DNA of 14,087 nt from an uncultured Verrucomicrobiales bacterium (GTDB taxonomy: Bacteria > Verrucomicrobiota > Verrucomicrobiae > Limisphaerales > CANJSG01), in contig CAMLMI010000094.1 in assembly GCA_946480965.1 (NCBI GenBank), forward strand, positions 1 through 14,087, written 5' to 3'. The position numbers were made by a program, and so were the translations under genes. Numbering within the stretch: the stretch's first letter is position 1; each line of letters opens with the position of its first letter. The notes beneath the pieces are model-generated. The model saw only the letters and a program-made list of their open reading frames with translations, made no database searches and had not been told where the DNA came from. Positions 1 to 8,400 of the stretch are shown one piece after another.

Positions 1-1
1 G

Positions 2-622
2 GTGGAGCGCCACCTGGTTCGCCTCGCACCAGGCGACGAGCCTGGCGGAGACCAGTTCCGGGCCGTTGTCGACGCGGAGCTGGCGTGGGAGCGGCTGGCT
101 TTCCTTGAGCTGGTCGAGCACACGGACGACGCGGGCGGCGGGCAGCGAACTGTCCACCTCGATGGCCAGCACTTCCCGCACGCCTTCGTCGAAAACGTTG
201 AGGGTGCGGAAGCGCTTCCCGCACCAGAGCGTGTCGTGCATGAAGTCCAGCGACCAGACCAGATCGGCTTGCGGTGGAGTGTCGAGGGGCGCTTTCACCC
301 GGGCGGGCAGCCGGCGCTTGGCCCGCCGGGGCAGGTTCAGGCGCAGGGCACGGTAGACCCGCAGCACCCGCTTGTGGTTCCAGCGCACACCGCGCTGGCG
401 CAGGTAGTGGAAGCACTTCCAAAAGCCCCAACGCCCGTGGCGTTCGACCACGGCATTGAGCTTTTCGACCACCTCCTCGTCTCCGCTGTGGCGATCATTG
501 GCGGGGCGATACCACGCCGCCCGCACGCAGCCCATGGCCCGGCAAGCCCGGCTGACCGGCAGCTTCTGTTCCTCAACCAGCCAGTGGAGCGCCTCGGCTC
601 GCTCCACCGGTTTCAGAGCTTT
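2..622 (-). CDS. IS3-family transposase OrfB (DDE integrase core), C-terminus outside window
   Basis: This is the catalytic half of an IS3 transposase, normally made as an OrfAB fusion by -1 frameshifting. Reading minus-strand codons from the slippery run down to position 2 gives an uninterrupted frame of about 206 codons. It opens ALKPVERAEALHWLVEEQKL and continues with SRACRAMG and AAWYRP, typical of the HTH_21-like start of IS3 OrfB. WGFWKCFHYLRQRGVRWNHK follows. The first catalytic Asp is in LVWSLDFMHDTLW and the second in LRVDNGPELVSARLVAW. The third catalytic residue (Glu) lies beyond the left edge. No stop or frameshift is seen, unlike in orfA. OrfB needs the OrfA DNA-binding domain, and orfA is broken here, so this copy is probably not autonomous. 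Expression was not assessed. The start is the frameshift site, because IS3 OrfB usually lacks its own good start. Confidence 0.85.
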
Positions 623-878
623 TTTTCGATCAGCTCCTTGAGAGCGTGGTTCTCCATCGCCAGGTCGGCATACATCCGCTTGAGCTTCGTGTGGTCGGCT
701 TCCAGTTCCTTGATCCGGCGCAGTTACGCCACCCCAAGGCCCCATACTTGCTCTTCCAGTTGTAGAAGGTCGGCTGGCTGATGCCGTGCTTGCGTCAGAC
801 TTCGGCCACCTTCAACCCCGCATCGGCTTCCTTCACGATCGCCACGATCTGCGTCTCGGTGAATCGGCTCTTCTTCAT
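613..878 (-). pseudogene. IS3-family OrfA (helix-turn-helix), broken by two stops and a frameshift
   Basis: OrfA is the DNA-binding subunit of IS3 elements and recognises the terminal repeats. It starts at ATG 876-878 (MKKSRFTETQIVAIVKEADA) and enters the helix-turn-helix as GLKVAEV. A TGA at 795-797 then stands where the family usually has Cys (VAEVCRKHGIS). The frame resumes as RKHGISQPTFYNWKSKYG. In the C-run at 740-743 one base is missing, moving the rest to another frame. A TAA at 724-726 follows, where GAA (Glu) would be expected before LRRIKELEADHTKLKRM. The frame ends KELIEKKL with TGA at 613-615. The 266 bp span is one base short of a whole number of codons, consistent with a one-base deletion from an 88-residue protein. 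The lesions were judged against the family pattern as I remember it, not a computed alignment. Confidence 0.85.
619..625 (-). promoter_or_regulatory. Programmed -1 frameshift heptamer A AAA AAG
   Basis: On the minus strand the orfA frame reads GAA AAA AAG CTC TGA, so the heptamer A AAA AAG lies in the phase used by IS3 elements for -1 slippage. Slipping gives AAA AAA GCT CTG and enters the open orfB frame before the orfA stop at 613-615. The site itself is intact although orfA upstream is broken. Confidence 0.75.
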
Positions 879-905
879 GTTCTCGGGTCGGTTCTCCCCA
901 CCCAA

Positions 906-929
906 TAACTCTACTTCTACCCTGTCTCA
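906..929 (-). repeat. Candidate right terminal inverted repeat of the IS3 element
   Basis: On the minus strand from 929 the sequence starts TGAGACAGGGTAGAAGTAGA, about 50 bp upstream of the orfA ATG. The outermost TG matches IS3-family ends. The partner repeat is outside the window, so repeat length and boundary are inferred from position and from the start of IS66 sequence next to it. Confidence 0.4.
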
Positions 930-1429
930 CAAGAGGGAAAGCTTACAGAAGGGCTTCAACGGGCTCCATGCCCTCGTGACCGAAAAGTTGGGCGAAGACC
1001 CGAGGACGGGCGCGCTCTTCGTGTTCACCGACCGTCGGTGCAACCGGCTGAAGATTTTGTTCTGCGACCGGACGGGGCTCTGGGTCTGCACGAAACGGCT
1101 GGAGGAAGGGACGTTCTCGTGGCCGCACTCGACCGACAGCAACGCGGCGAAGCTCGAGCTGACGCCGGAGGCGCTCTCGCTGTTGACCGACGGGGTGGAC
1201 CTGCGGGGGCCGAAGCTGCGGCCGTGGTATCAACGGGACGGAGATGAATAAAACGCCGTCCGGTTCGATCCGTTGAGGGCGAACCGCATGACGCCGCGCG
1301 AAGCCGAACTCACCCGCCAGTTGGAGGCGGCCTTGTCGGTGGTGAAGGCGCTGCAACAGGAGAACGCGCTCCTGCGGCAGAAGATCGACCTGCTCGTCCG
1401 TCGAGTCTTCGGCACCGGAAGCTCACGCC
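930..1429 (+). mobile_element. IS66-family element remnant (tnpB 3' part plus tnpC 5' part)
   Basis: The fragment keeps the normal IS66 order tnpB then tnpC on one strand. It is cut on the left by the IS3 element at about 929/930. On the right the tnpC similarity stops at about 1425, next to the stop codon (1430-1432) of a minus-strand gene. No IS66 terminal repeat is seen, and the TnpC catalytic domain is absent, so the fragment cannot move by itself. The left part of the IS66 element may continue beyond the IS3 copy, outside the window. Confidence 0.8.
931..1251 (+). pseudogene. tnpB: IS66 accessory protein TnpB, N-terminally truncated by IS3
   Basis: TnpB (IS66 Orf2) is a small accessory protein required for transposition of many IS66 elements; its biochemical role is unclear. 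About 100 family-like residues remain, starting at KGFNGLHALVTEKLGEDP (codon at 949). They continue through GALFVFTDRRCNRLKIL and RTGLWVCTKRLEEGTFSWP to a TAA at 1249-1251. These match the conserved TnpB pattern KxFxGL...LFVF...R.R.K.L...G....KRLE.G.F.WP. The usual N-terminal strand segment and start codon, roughly 25-30 residues before KGFNGL, are missing. In their place lies the end of the IS3 element. The remaining frame has no internal stop. It can be read in frame from inside the IS3 sequence (ATG at 781), but that start is IS3 antisense sequence and should not be taken as the gene start. Confidence 0.85.
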
Positions 1430-1449
1430 TCATTTCGTGGCGGGGGTGA
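1288..1449 (+). pseudogene. tnpC: IS66 transposase TnpC, N-terminal fragment
   Basis: TnpC is the IS66 transposase. Only its coiled-coil N-terminus survives. From ATG 1288 the protein reads MTPREAELTRQLEAALSVVK, then a Leu/Gln-rich helix LQQENALLRQKIDLLVRRVF, which matches the heptad-like start of IS66 TnpC before the LFGxxSEKL motif. After FGTGSS (codon 46, ending at 1425) the family pattern stops, and seven unrelated residues lead to TGA at 1447-1449. The zinc-finger-like and DDE domains are missing. The last codons overlap the 3' end of the opposite-strand gene at 1430, so the break lies at about 1420-1430. It starts 36 bp after tnpB, normal spacing for IS66. Confidence 0.8.
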
Positions 1450-1840
1450 TGACGACGTCTTTTTTGACGTCGCCCTGTTTGCCGCCTTCCAGCAGGAGTT
1501 TGTTGAAGTGGATCCGGGCGGTCACGTTCGTGTCGGTTACGGGTTTGACCAGGTTGACCACGAAGAAGAACTGGTTGGTGGCGCCGGGGGCCAAGCCGTT
1601 GGTTTTGCCATCGCCGCCGATGACCCAGCGGGCGCCCTCGCCCAGCATTTCCCCTTTCTGGTTGAGCACGAAAACGGCGGCCCGAGCGGACTGGACCGTA
1701 TTCGGCAGATCGTTCTTCAACGCCAGCTTCACCAAGGCTTTTTGGCCGGTGAGCTTGGGCGATGATTGGAACACATGCAGTTGAGACTGGGCTCCCATTA
1801 CGGAAAGGAGCAAAAACATCGCGATCAGCAATGGGTTCAT
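1430..1840 (-). CDS. Small exported beta-rich protein, FxLYD-like (136 aa)
   Basis: The protein starts with a clear Sec signal peptide (MNPLLIAMFLLLSVMGAQSQ, probable cleavage near AQS). A mature part of about 115 residues follows, with alternating hydrophobic strands: KALVKLALKND, ARAAVFVLNQKGEMLG, LAPGATNQFFFVVNL and TNVTARIHFNKLLLEGGK. The 'xVFVLNxKGExLG...LxPG...FFF' pattern recalls FxLYD-type beta-sandwich proteins of periplasm or cell surface; I do not assign a family firmly. It is the last gene of the operon, 16 bp after the 90-residue gene, and the gap contains no good Shine-Dalgarno sequence. Its stop (1430-1432) touches the IS66 remnant, but the C-terminus KKDVVITPATK looks natural rather than cut. 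Because it is exported it could act on an effector outside the cytoplasm, but it may simply be an unrelated surface protein. Confidence 0.75.
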   Translation of the reverse strand: MNPLLIAMFLLLSVMGAQSQLHVFQSSPKLTGQKALVKLALKNDLPNTVQSARAAVFVLNQKGEMLGEGARWVIGGDGKTNGLAPGATNQFFFVVNLVKPVTDTNVTARIHFNKLLLEGGKQGDVKKDVVITPATK

Positions 1841-1856
1841 AAAAGCAAGTTATCAT

Positions 1857-2129
1857 TCAGATCGCAGCTTCAAACCCCAAAGTTGCTCCCTTCAGACTTG
1901 ATGCGTCGCCCTCGACGACCCTCACTAGAAGGCCTTGGCGACCAGCAGAATCAAGATTGGGATCGACTGCGCCAACCCCAATAACTCTAGCCGTTACCTT
2001 AGGAGCACCCAGCGTCGATTGGCCAACTTGTCCGATTTCAACTTGTGGTCCTTTTGTGATAGTAACGCGTATTGCGGCTGAGCCATCTGGCAGCAGCATG
2101 ACTTCATTGACGGTTGCAAGCGTATTCAC
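1857..2129 (-). CDS. 90-aa cytoplasmic protein, candidate immunity protein, EF-Tu domain II-like
   Basis: The start is GTG at 2127-2129, overlapping the RHS stop TGA (2126-2128) as GTGA, with a strong AAGGAGGG ribosome site at 2135-2142; this fixes the start and indicates translational coupling. No signal peptide or membrane segment is seen. By eye the protein follows the EF-Tu domain II beta-barrel: ATVNEVMLLPDG against the 'IEDVFSIxGRG' strand, ITKGPQVEIGQVG against 'VERGxIKVGEEV', VTARVIGV against 'TCTGVEMF', and DSAGRQGLLVRVVEG against 'GRAGENVGVLLRGI', ending LKGATLGF like 'ERGQVLA'. GTP-binding domains are absent. Position, size and coupling to a polymorphic-toxin tip suggest an immunity protein that stays in the cytoplasm. 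The EF-Tu-like fold is a hand alignment, and the immunity role is inferred from context only. Confidence 0.7.
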   Translation of the reverse strand: MNTLATVNEVMLLPDGSAAIRVTITKGPQVEIGQVGQSTLGAPKVTARVIGVGAVDPNLDSAGRQGLLVRVVEGDASSLKGATLGFEAAI

Positions 2130-2482
2130 CGCGACCCTCCTTGCAGCTTTAGAAGTCGTCGAGCGGTTTCGGCGGATTCTGCTGCCGGAATTTTGTATTT
2201 GTCAGCGAACTTTAGCAGCTTCTGAGCTGCTTGTATCTCCATCTCCACCAATTGAGTCTTAGGATCCATTCCCCTACGTAGCTGAGCAGTATGAATTAAT
2301 TCTTCATATACCGATGAGGTCGAAGGATTCATACGAAGCATTATTACATTTTGACTCAAAGTTTCGCCTTCGATCTTGAGGTTAGGTCCTAAATGCAACT
2401 CTGACCCAGCATTACTTGCCATGACTCGGCCTGGCTGCTTCTGAAATGCGGTTTGAATACGATCAAACATGGCGGGGTCCAT
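2126..2482 (-). other. RHS C-terminal tip: putative zincin-like toxin domain with EELIH motif
   Basis: Residues about 3386-3503 of the RHS protein form a compact tip after the pretoxin linker. The pattern is SQNVIMLRMNPSTSSVYEEL then IHTAQLRRG, with E3445, E3446 and H3449 (EELIH), followed by VEMEIQAAQKLLKFADKYKI (E3465, E3467) and a helical end. An ExxH helix followed by a downstream Glu-rich helix is the layout of the zincin-like domains found at the ends of polymorphic toxins. The first His of HExxH is replaced by Glu here, so a metal site would use other ligands, or the activity is different or lost. The DNA is AT-rich (46 of 120 bases G/C at 2281-2400), against 60-75% in parts of the repeat core, which is typical of exchangeable RHS tips. 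I do not assign a named family. Confidence 0.55.
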
Positions 2483-5400
2483 TCCATTCCCGCCAATTTC
2501 GCTGTAGATCCTTCCGCTATTCGCAGCTATCGAACCGAAACCATCCGCTAAGTCGCCGAAGGCTGAAACGTTCCCGCGCAGGCCCAATGAACCAAGGCCC
2601 GCTTGGAGGAAGCCCCAGTTGTTGCCATTCTGGACGTTTTGGTAGCCGTCGACGATGGCGCTGGCGTTCTGATAGGTGCTGTAGACTTCGCCTCCGGCCG
2701 CTAAAGCGCCGTAGCCCAGCTGGCCGGTCGCCCGGAACGCCTGGGCAGATCCCATCGTTGCAGCCGTGATCAGCAGTTCCCGGCCTCCCGTAGCCAAGAC
2801 GCGAGTTCCGTCATACTCCCAGCCTTGGTAGTCGTAGGAATGGGTCATACCCAAGGAATCGGTGGCGCCAAAGGTCAGGGTATTCGCGGTGATCTGGCGC
2901 CCGCCTTCATAGCCCTCATTAAACCCGCCCAGCACTCCACCCAGCCAATAGGCAGCGTCAAACGCGCCACTGCTGCCGGCCGGCGAAGATCCAGAGTTCC
3001 ATCCTTGATAGAATCCTGCAGCTAGACGCCCATCCGGGTCGTAGTAGTTGATAGGATCGCCGTTGGCGAAGCTGTAGAGGTCCCAAGTGGCCGCGTGGCC
3101 CATGGGATCGGGCGAGAGGAAGCGGCCGCCCACGGGATCGTAGTAGCGGGCGCCGATCCAGTAGTAGCCGGTGGGATCGATGCGTTTGCCGCGCCAGAGG
3201 GTCGCCTCCAAGGGGGAGACACGGTCGGGCTTCGGGAAGAAGCTCAAATACGACGCCTCGATCGAAACGGGTGCCCGGTATCCCTGCACCGCACCGTATC
3301 CGTCCACCCGGGTCGGGTTCCAGGCGGTCTGTCCGCCCTTAACCGTGGCGAGCGTGTGGCCGAAATGATCGGTGACGACAGCGGTCCAAACGGGGCTTTG
3401 GGGCGGGGTCAGGCTCAGTCCCGCCGCCGAAACCTCGAACGACGCCTCCAACCCGCCCAAGCCCTGCATGCCACCTTGGCGTCCCGCGTCGTCAGGCCCG
3501 TAGACCATCCAATGCCAGCTATTGGCGCGGTGGCGGTTGTAGCCCTGGGGCTGGGACGAGGCCAGGTCCAAGAAGCCCCGGACCAAGCCGATCTCCAGGA
3601 ACTCCGTCTGGGGATCATAGACATGGGTGTCAAAGGCGAGCGAACTGCGGATGCCGTAGATGTGGTCGGCATCGATGGTCCTCAGGCGGCGCCCCATGGC
3701 GTCATAAACGGCATGAAAGCCCCGAACCGGTTCCTGGGGATCGGCGGTGTGGGTCATGACGGAGAGCAGCCGTCCCCGGGCATCCCAGATGAACTCCTGG
3801 CGTTCCCCGTTCCCGCCGGTTTCCGTGCGCTGGGAAACATGGCCTCCCAGGAAATCCGTGTGGATCGAACGGTCACCGGCCAAAGTAAACGAGCTTTGTT
3901 TGGTCACGGGCCGGTTCAAGCGGTCCTTGCCTTCGACTTTCAGGACATGGGTTCCCGGGTCCAGCGAAAGGTCCACCCACCAGGTCGATTCGGTTCCCAC
4001 CACGTCGTAGGCGAGCCCGGACACGACCGTGTTGTCGAGTTTCGCGGTCAGGCCCGAAACGCCCGAAGCGGTGCCGTGGGCCCGGAGCTTGAAAATGGAT
4101 GCGGCGATCCTCTCGTCCGCCACACGGCCGAACTGGTCCAGTGTGGGAATCTGCGTGGACTGAGGCGCTGCGACCCATCCGTTGTCCAAGCTGCCGGACT
4201 CGATCATGGCGACCCTCACGCCCAAGCCCGCCTGGTCGTGGCTGTGCGTGAGGGTCAACGCACCGCCCGTTCCGGAGCGCGCCTCCGAAACCAGCTGATG
4301 GCGGCCGTTGTAGCCGAAGGCATGGGTCTCGTTCCAAGCGTCCTTCCCGGACCGAACAGCCGCATAGGACTCAAGTCTGGAGTCCGTCCGCCATGTCATG
4401 GTTTCACCCAAAACAGACACTCCACCGACTGTCGTGGAGGTTGTTTTTCTCCGGCCCAGGCCGTCCCGCGCCGAGACCGCCATCGTGCGCCAAGGATTCT
4501 GGCGAGCGGTCAAGAGGCCGTTGTCGGCGTAGTTGAAGGTGAAGGTCTGCCCGCCCTGCAGAATCTGCCGGAGGCGTCCGGCCGCATCATAGAGTTGCGT
4601 CTGGTCAAAGCGACCGCCGTCTTGGGCGAAGCCGTCCCCATTCCATTCCCCGGCCACCAAGCGAGAGCGCCGCCCCGCAGCATCCCATTCCTGAAGGAAC
4701 CGGCTGTTCTCGAACCAGTCGCCAAATTCCTGGATCGAGACCGTCTCTTCGCGCAACTGGCCATATTGGTCGAATGCGCGGGCAACACGGGTGGCACCTA
4801 CCACCGGCAATCCATTGAGTGCGGGATAGGGGGGAGTCGAGGGGTAAGTCCTTTCGGTGGTCTCCAATGCGTTCGTGAGGAGCCCGCGGACATCGTAGGA
4901 ATACTCCGTCAGGACATCCGCCGAAGGGACCGAACCAAACCCGAAAGCATGGACCCGCGAGGGCCTGAGCCAATGATCGTATTCGTATTCTTTGGCCGTG
5001 GACCGCTTTTGGTCAATGGAGAGGCCAAGCAGACCGATCGACGCACCGCTGGTCGAGTAGAAATAATCCACATGGGTTGCCGGGTCGCTTTCGCTCAGGG
5101 CGTAGGATTTTTCGTATTTGATCCGTCCCGCTTCGTCATACTCGGCCTTCCATTTGAGTCCCCCGGGCATGGTCCGTCGGGTCAGATTGCCAAGGACGTC
5201 GTAGCCGTAGGAAATTTCCCGGTTTCCTTCGAGTCCACCCGGAAGGATTTCCCGGGCCAAACGGTTCCTGCCGTCGTATTGCCGTTCGGTGACTACCCCG
5301 CGTTCATCCCAGCTGAACGTGAGGTTTCCGACCTTGTCATAGGCCGACCGGGTATGCAGGACGACGTTTTCTCCGGGCCTTGTTCTTGACAGCACCGTGC

Positions 5401-8400
5401 GGCCGGCGTTGTCCGTGAAGACGGTCACCTCCAAGGCGGCAGCCCCGGATCCCGAGGTCGTGGTGACGGAATGATGGTCATTCCCGTAGCTGACTTCGGT
5501 GACCGCCGCTACGTTCGCCGAAGGTGGCGCGCCCCGGACTGTCGTCTTCTTCGTCCGCCCCAGGGCATCCGTCTCAGTTTCAATGGTCTCCAGAAGGCCG
5601 TTCTTGACGACATGCTTCCGTCCGCTGGCGTCATAGACATGTGTCGTGGTCTGACGGGCGCTGGCGGCATCCCCGGGCGGCCCCTGGACCTGCGTAACCC
5701 GGTCGAGATCGTCGTAGGCCGTCAGAGTGACCCGGTGGGTCGCATCGCTGGAGACGACCACGTTGCCACGTCTGTCCCTGACGACGGCGTTGGTGGACAG
5801 CGGCACGCCCGAGGCGCTGTAGTAGACGTTGGTCACGGCCCGGTCCGCATCGGCGTATTCAGCGACCTGGTAAGCGCCGTTGCGGAAGGTGGTCCGGTTC
5901 ACCCGGCCATCCGGATAATACCGCCACTCCAAGACCTCCCCCGCGTCCGCCCGCAGCTCGAGGATCTTCTTACCGGTCTGGTTATAGCCAAACTGCGTCA
6001 ACCCTTTGATCTCGGATCCGGCGTTCGCCGCATTTCGGATACGGCTCAAATCCCCGGAGGGATAATATTCGAAACCGGCCGTGTCCAGAAGGGTGCCGTC
6101 GGTGTCGAATCGCGACTCCGAGAGCAGATTGCCCGTCGCGTCGTAGTCCTTCATCACGTAGCGCCCATAGGGATCGGTGATGCGGCGAAGATTGCTGAAC
6201 GGATCATACTGATAGGACATCGTCGCGTAGAGATCGTCCCCGGTCTCCGCCTCGACCCCGGATCCGTCGGCCATGGCCCGGCTGCGCCAAACCGTTTCCT
6301 CCGTCTTCCGGCCGGCGCCGTCGTAGTCGCGCCACGAATAGTCTTCAGGATCGAACCGCGGACCATCCTCCCAGGTCAGCTCGCCGTTTTCATTGTAGTA
6401 GTAGTAGTTCCAAGCGGAGGGGACGGATGCAACCACGCCGGCCACGGCATCGAAGACCTCCTTGGCGGTGGTCCGTCCATAGGCATCATAGGCATAACGG
6501 ACGGTTCTCCGGTCCGAGTCCCACTGTTCCACCAATTCACCCCTGTCGTTGTGGCGCTGCCGGACGACCACCTCGGGATCGCCCGTCCCCGTTGGGCGGC
6601 GAATGGCGGTCACATATCCCCTTGCGTCGTATTCCCAAATCGTCGTCGCCTCGTCCTCGCTCGCCTTGGCCTGAACCACCTTGGTCTTCATCCCGTAGGC
6701 GTGCCGCCCGGCTGTGGCATCGTGGAAATCTTGATACTCGTGGGTCGCCTTGATGATCCGGTCGGTGTGCGGATACCAGCCCTTTGGATGATGCTCGATC
6801 TCGTCAACCAACCAATCGTTGCCGTAGCGGAAGAAGTTCGTGTTGCCGGAAGGATCGATCCTCATCCACGGCAGGTTGCGAACCACCCCTGCCGCCCCGG
6901 GTTGCGGGTCGTTCAGAAAGTGCGCCGTCGTGGTGGCCGATGCCGCCGTTCCCGAGCCCGTAAGGTCTCCCCGGACGGTGATGTTGGTGGCGTTGCCTCT
7001 GGCATCATACATGAACTCGGTGACCAGCCCCCGTTTGTCGGTCGTCTTCTTCAACGACCGGCCATAGGCACCCACCACACCGTTCACCACGTCGGATTCG
7101 GAATACCACTCCTGGGTGATCTGTGCCAACCTGGGGTCCGTGATCCGGGTGATCAACCCATCGGAATACTCGTAGACCAGCGGCCGCCCCAGATAGTCCC
7201 GAACGGTGGTGGTTCCGGACAGGGCGAGGAAAGGATTGGCCAAGGTGGATTCCGTAACACCTGCGGCATCGAGATCATTATCGTAGTCGAACACCGCGTT
7301 CTTGATCAACGCCAAGTCCTCGCCCACCGTCGCCCATTGTTCCGTGACACGGCGCTTGTCGTCATAGACGTTCTTCAAAACCCGTCCGTCGGGCTTGATT
7401 TCCTTCTCCAGGAGATGGCTGGAAACCACGGCAGCCACCGGAGTCGCTCCCGTTTGGATCGTCTCGGCGTCGTGGCGATATTCGTATTCGATTTCCGAGC
7501 CGTCGGCCTTGACGACCCGGACCAGGTCTCCGTGCCGGTCATACTCGTAGCGGATTCGGCGACCGTCCAGGGTCAACGCCTCGACGATCCGTCCGTAGAC
7601 ATCGTAGAGGAAGCGCACCATCTGGCCATTGCTGCTTTGGATTCTACGGAGCAGGCCCCAGTCCTCCGCCGTATTGTTTTCCCCGGGCAAATCCCCTCCT
7701 CGTTTGAATTCGAGATAGTTCCCCCGATGGTCGGTCCACTTGACCAAATACGGCCGTTGGCGCGTGATGCTCGACCCGGGAATTGGATAGCTCCTGACCT
7801 CGTAGCGGCGCCTGGAGCCATCCCCTCCGGTCAACTCATAGACGGTCGTGGCGCCTTCGATTCGTTTGTTGATCCGGTTGTTGAACTTGTTCGCCACCGC
7901 TCCGATTCCATCGTCCGTGTGGTTGCTCAGGTTGGGATTCTTGCCCTGGGTCGGCTTCCATGCGGTCGGCTTTCCGTCGCCCCCAAACTCATACGCTTCA
8001 TAGGCAAGAGTCGAACCGTCCAGATCCGTTGCATAAAGAGTATCCGCCACCGGCAGGGCTGTGTCGGAGTAGGAAAGGTAGTCGACAAACCCCATCTTCC
8101 AGCCGAACCCGAACGCGCCCTGGGCGAGACTCTGGCTGCCATAGTTTCTCCGAATCTCCAAAGGAAACGGTCCGGGCAAAGTCAAATCCACGCCGTCGAG
8201 GTAGAACTCGCCCGACATAAGATTGACCGGATCAGCGATCTTGTTGAAGAACCCGCCCCGGTCATCGACGTTCCCGATGCTTCCCCGATCCGTGGTCAAC
8301 TCCAACCAGTCTCCCGGATTCATGGAAGGCCCGGACATGCCGTCGTAGCGCAAAAAGTTTTCTATAGCGGCTTTATCATGGAACAACCCGGGAGAAACCG

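Larger units (their letters stand above)
1..929 (-). mobile_element. IS3-family insertion sequence, right-hand part (left end outside window)
   Basis: An IS3-type element carries two overlapping minus-strand frames: a helix-turn-helix orfA and a DDE orfB joined by a slippery A-run. The region between the orfA start (878) and 929 is a short leader of about 50 bp, normal for IS3 elements. Read inward on the minus strand from 929, the sequence begins TGAGACAGGGTAGAAG, which has the 5'-TG expected of an IS3 terminal inverted repeat. Immediately beyond, plus-strand IS66 tnpB coding sequence begins, so 929/930 is the likely insertion junction. The other end, the matching repeat and any target duplication lie left of position 1. 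The element is very GC-rich (48 of 60 bases at 301-360). Family assignment is firm; the exact boundary is inferred. Confidence 0.8.

Noticed and set aside
2..781. Plus-strand frame of 259 codons over the IS3 element
   Set aside because: It is antisense to the DDE orfB, whose catalytic motifs are clear on the minus strand; no family features are seen in the plus frame.
943..1356. Minus-strand frame of 137 codons over tnpB
   Set aside because: It is antisense to the well-matched IS66 tnpB and is Arg-rich without domain features.
1405..1432. Possible hairpin (CTTC CGG TG CCG AAG on the minus strand) as operon terminator
   Set aside because: The stem needs a bulge, the loop is only two bases, no T-run follows, and it lies within tnpC coding sequence.
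1230..1856. Minus-strand frame of 208 codons beginning MITCFYEPIADR
   Set aside because: It overlaps the 136-residue gene in another frame. The latter has a signal peptide and a coherent beta-strand pattern; this frame is Arg/Pro-rich shadow sequence and runs into the IS66 remnant.
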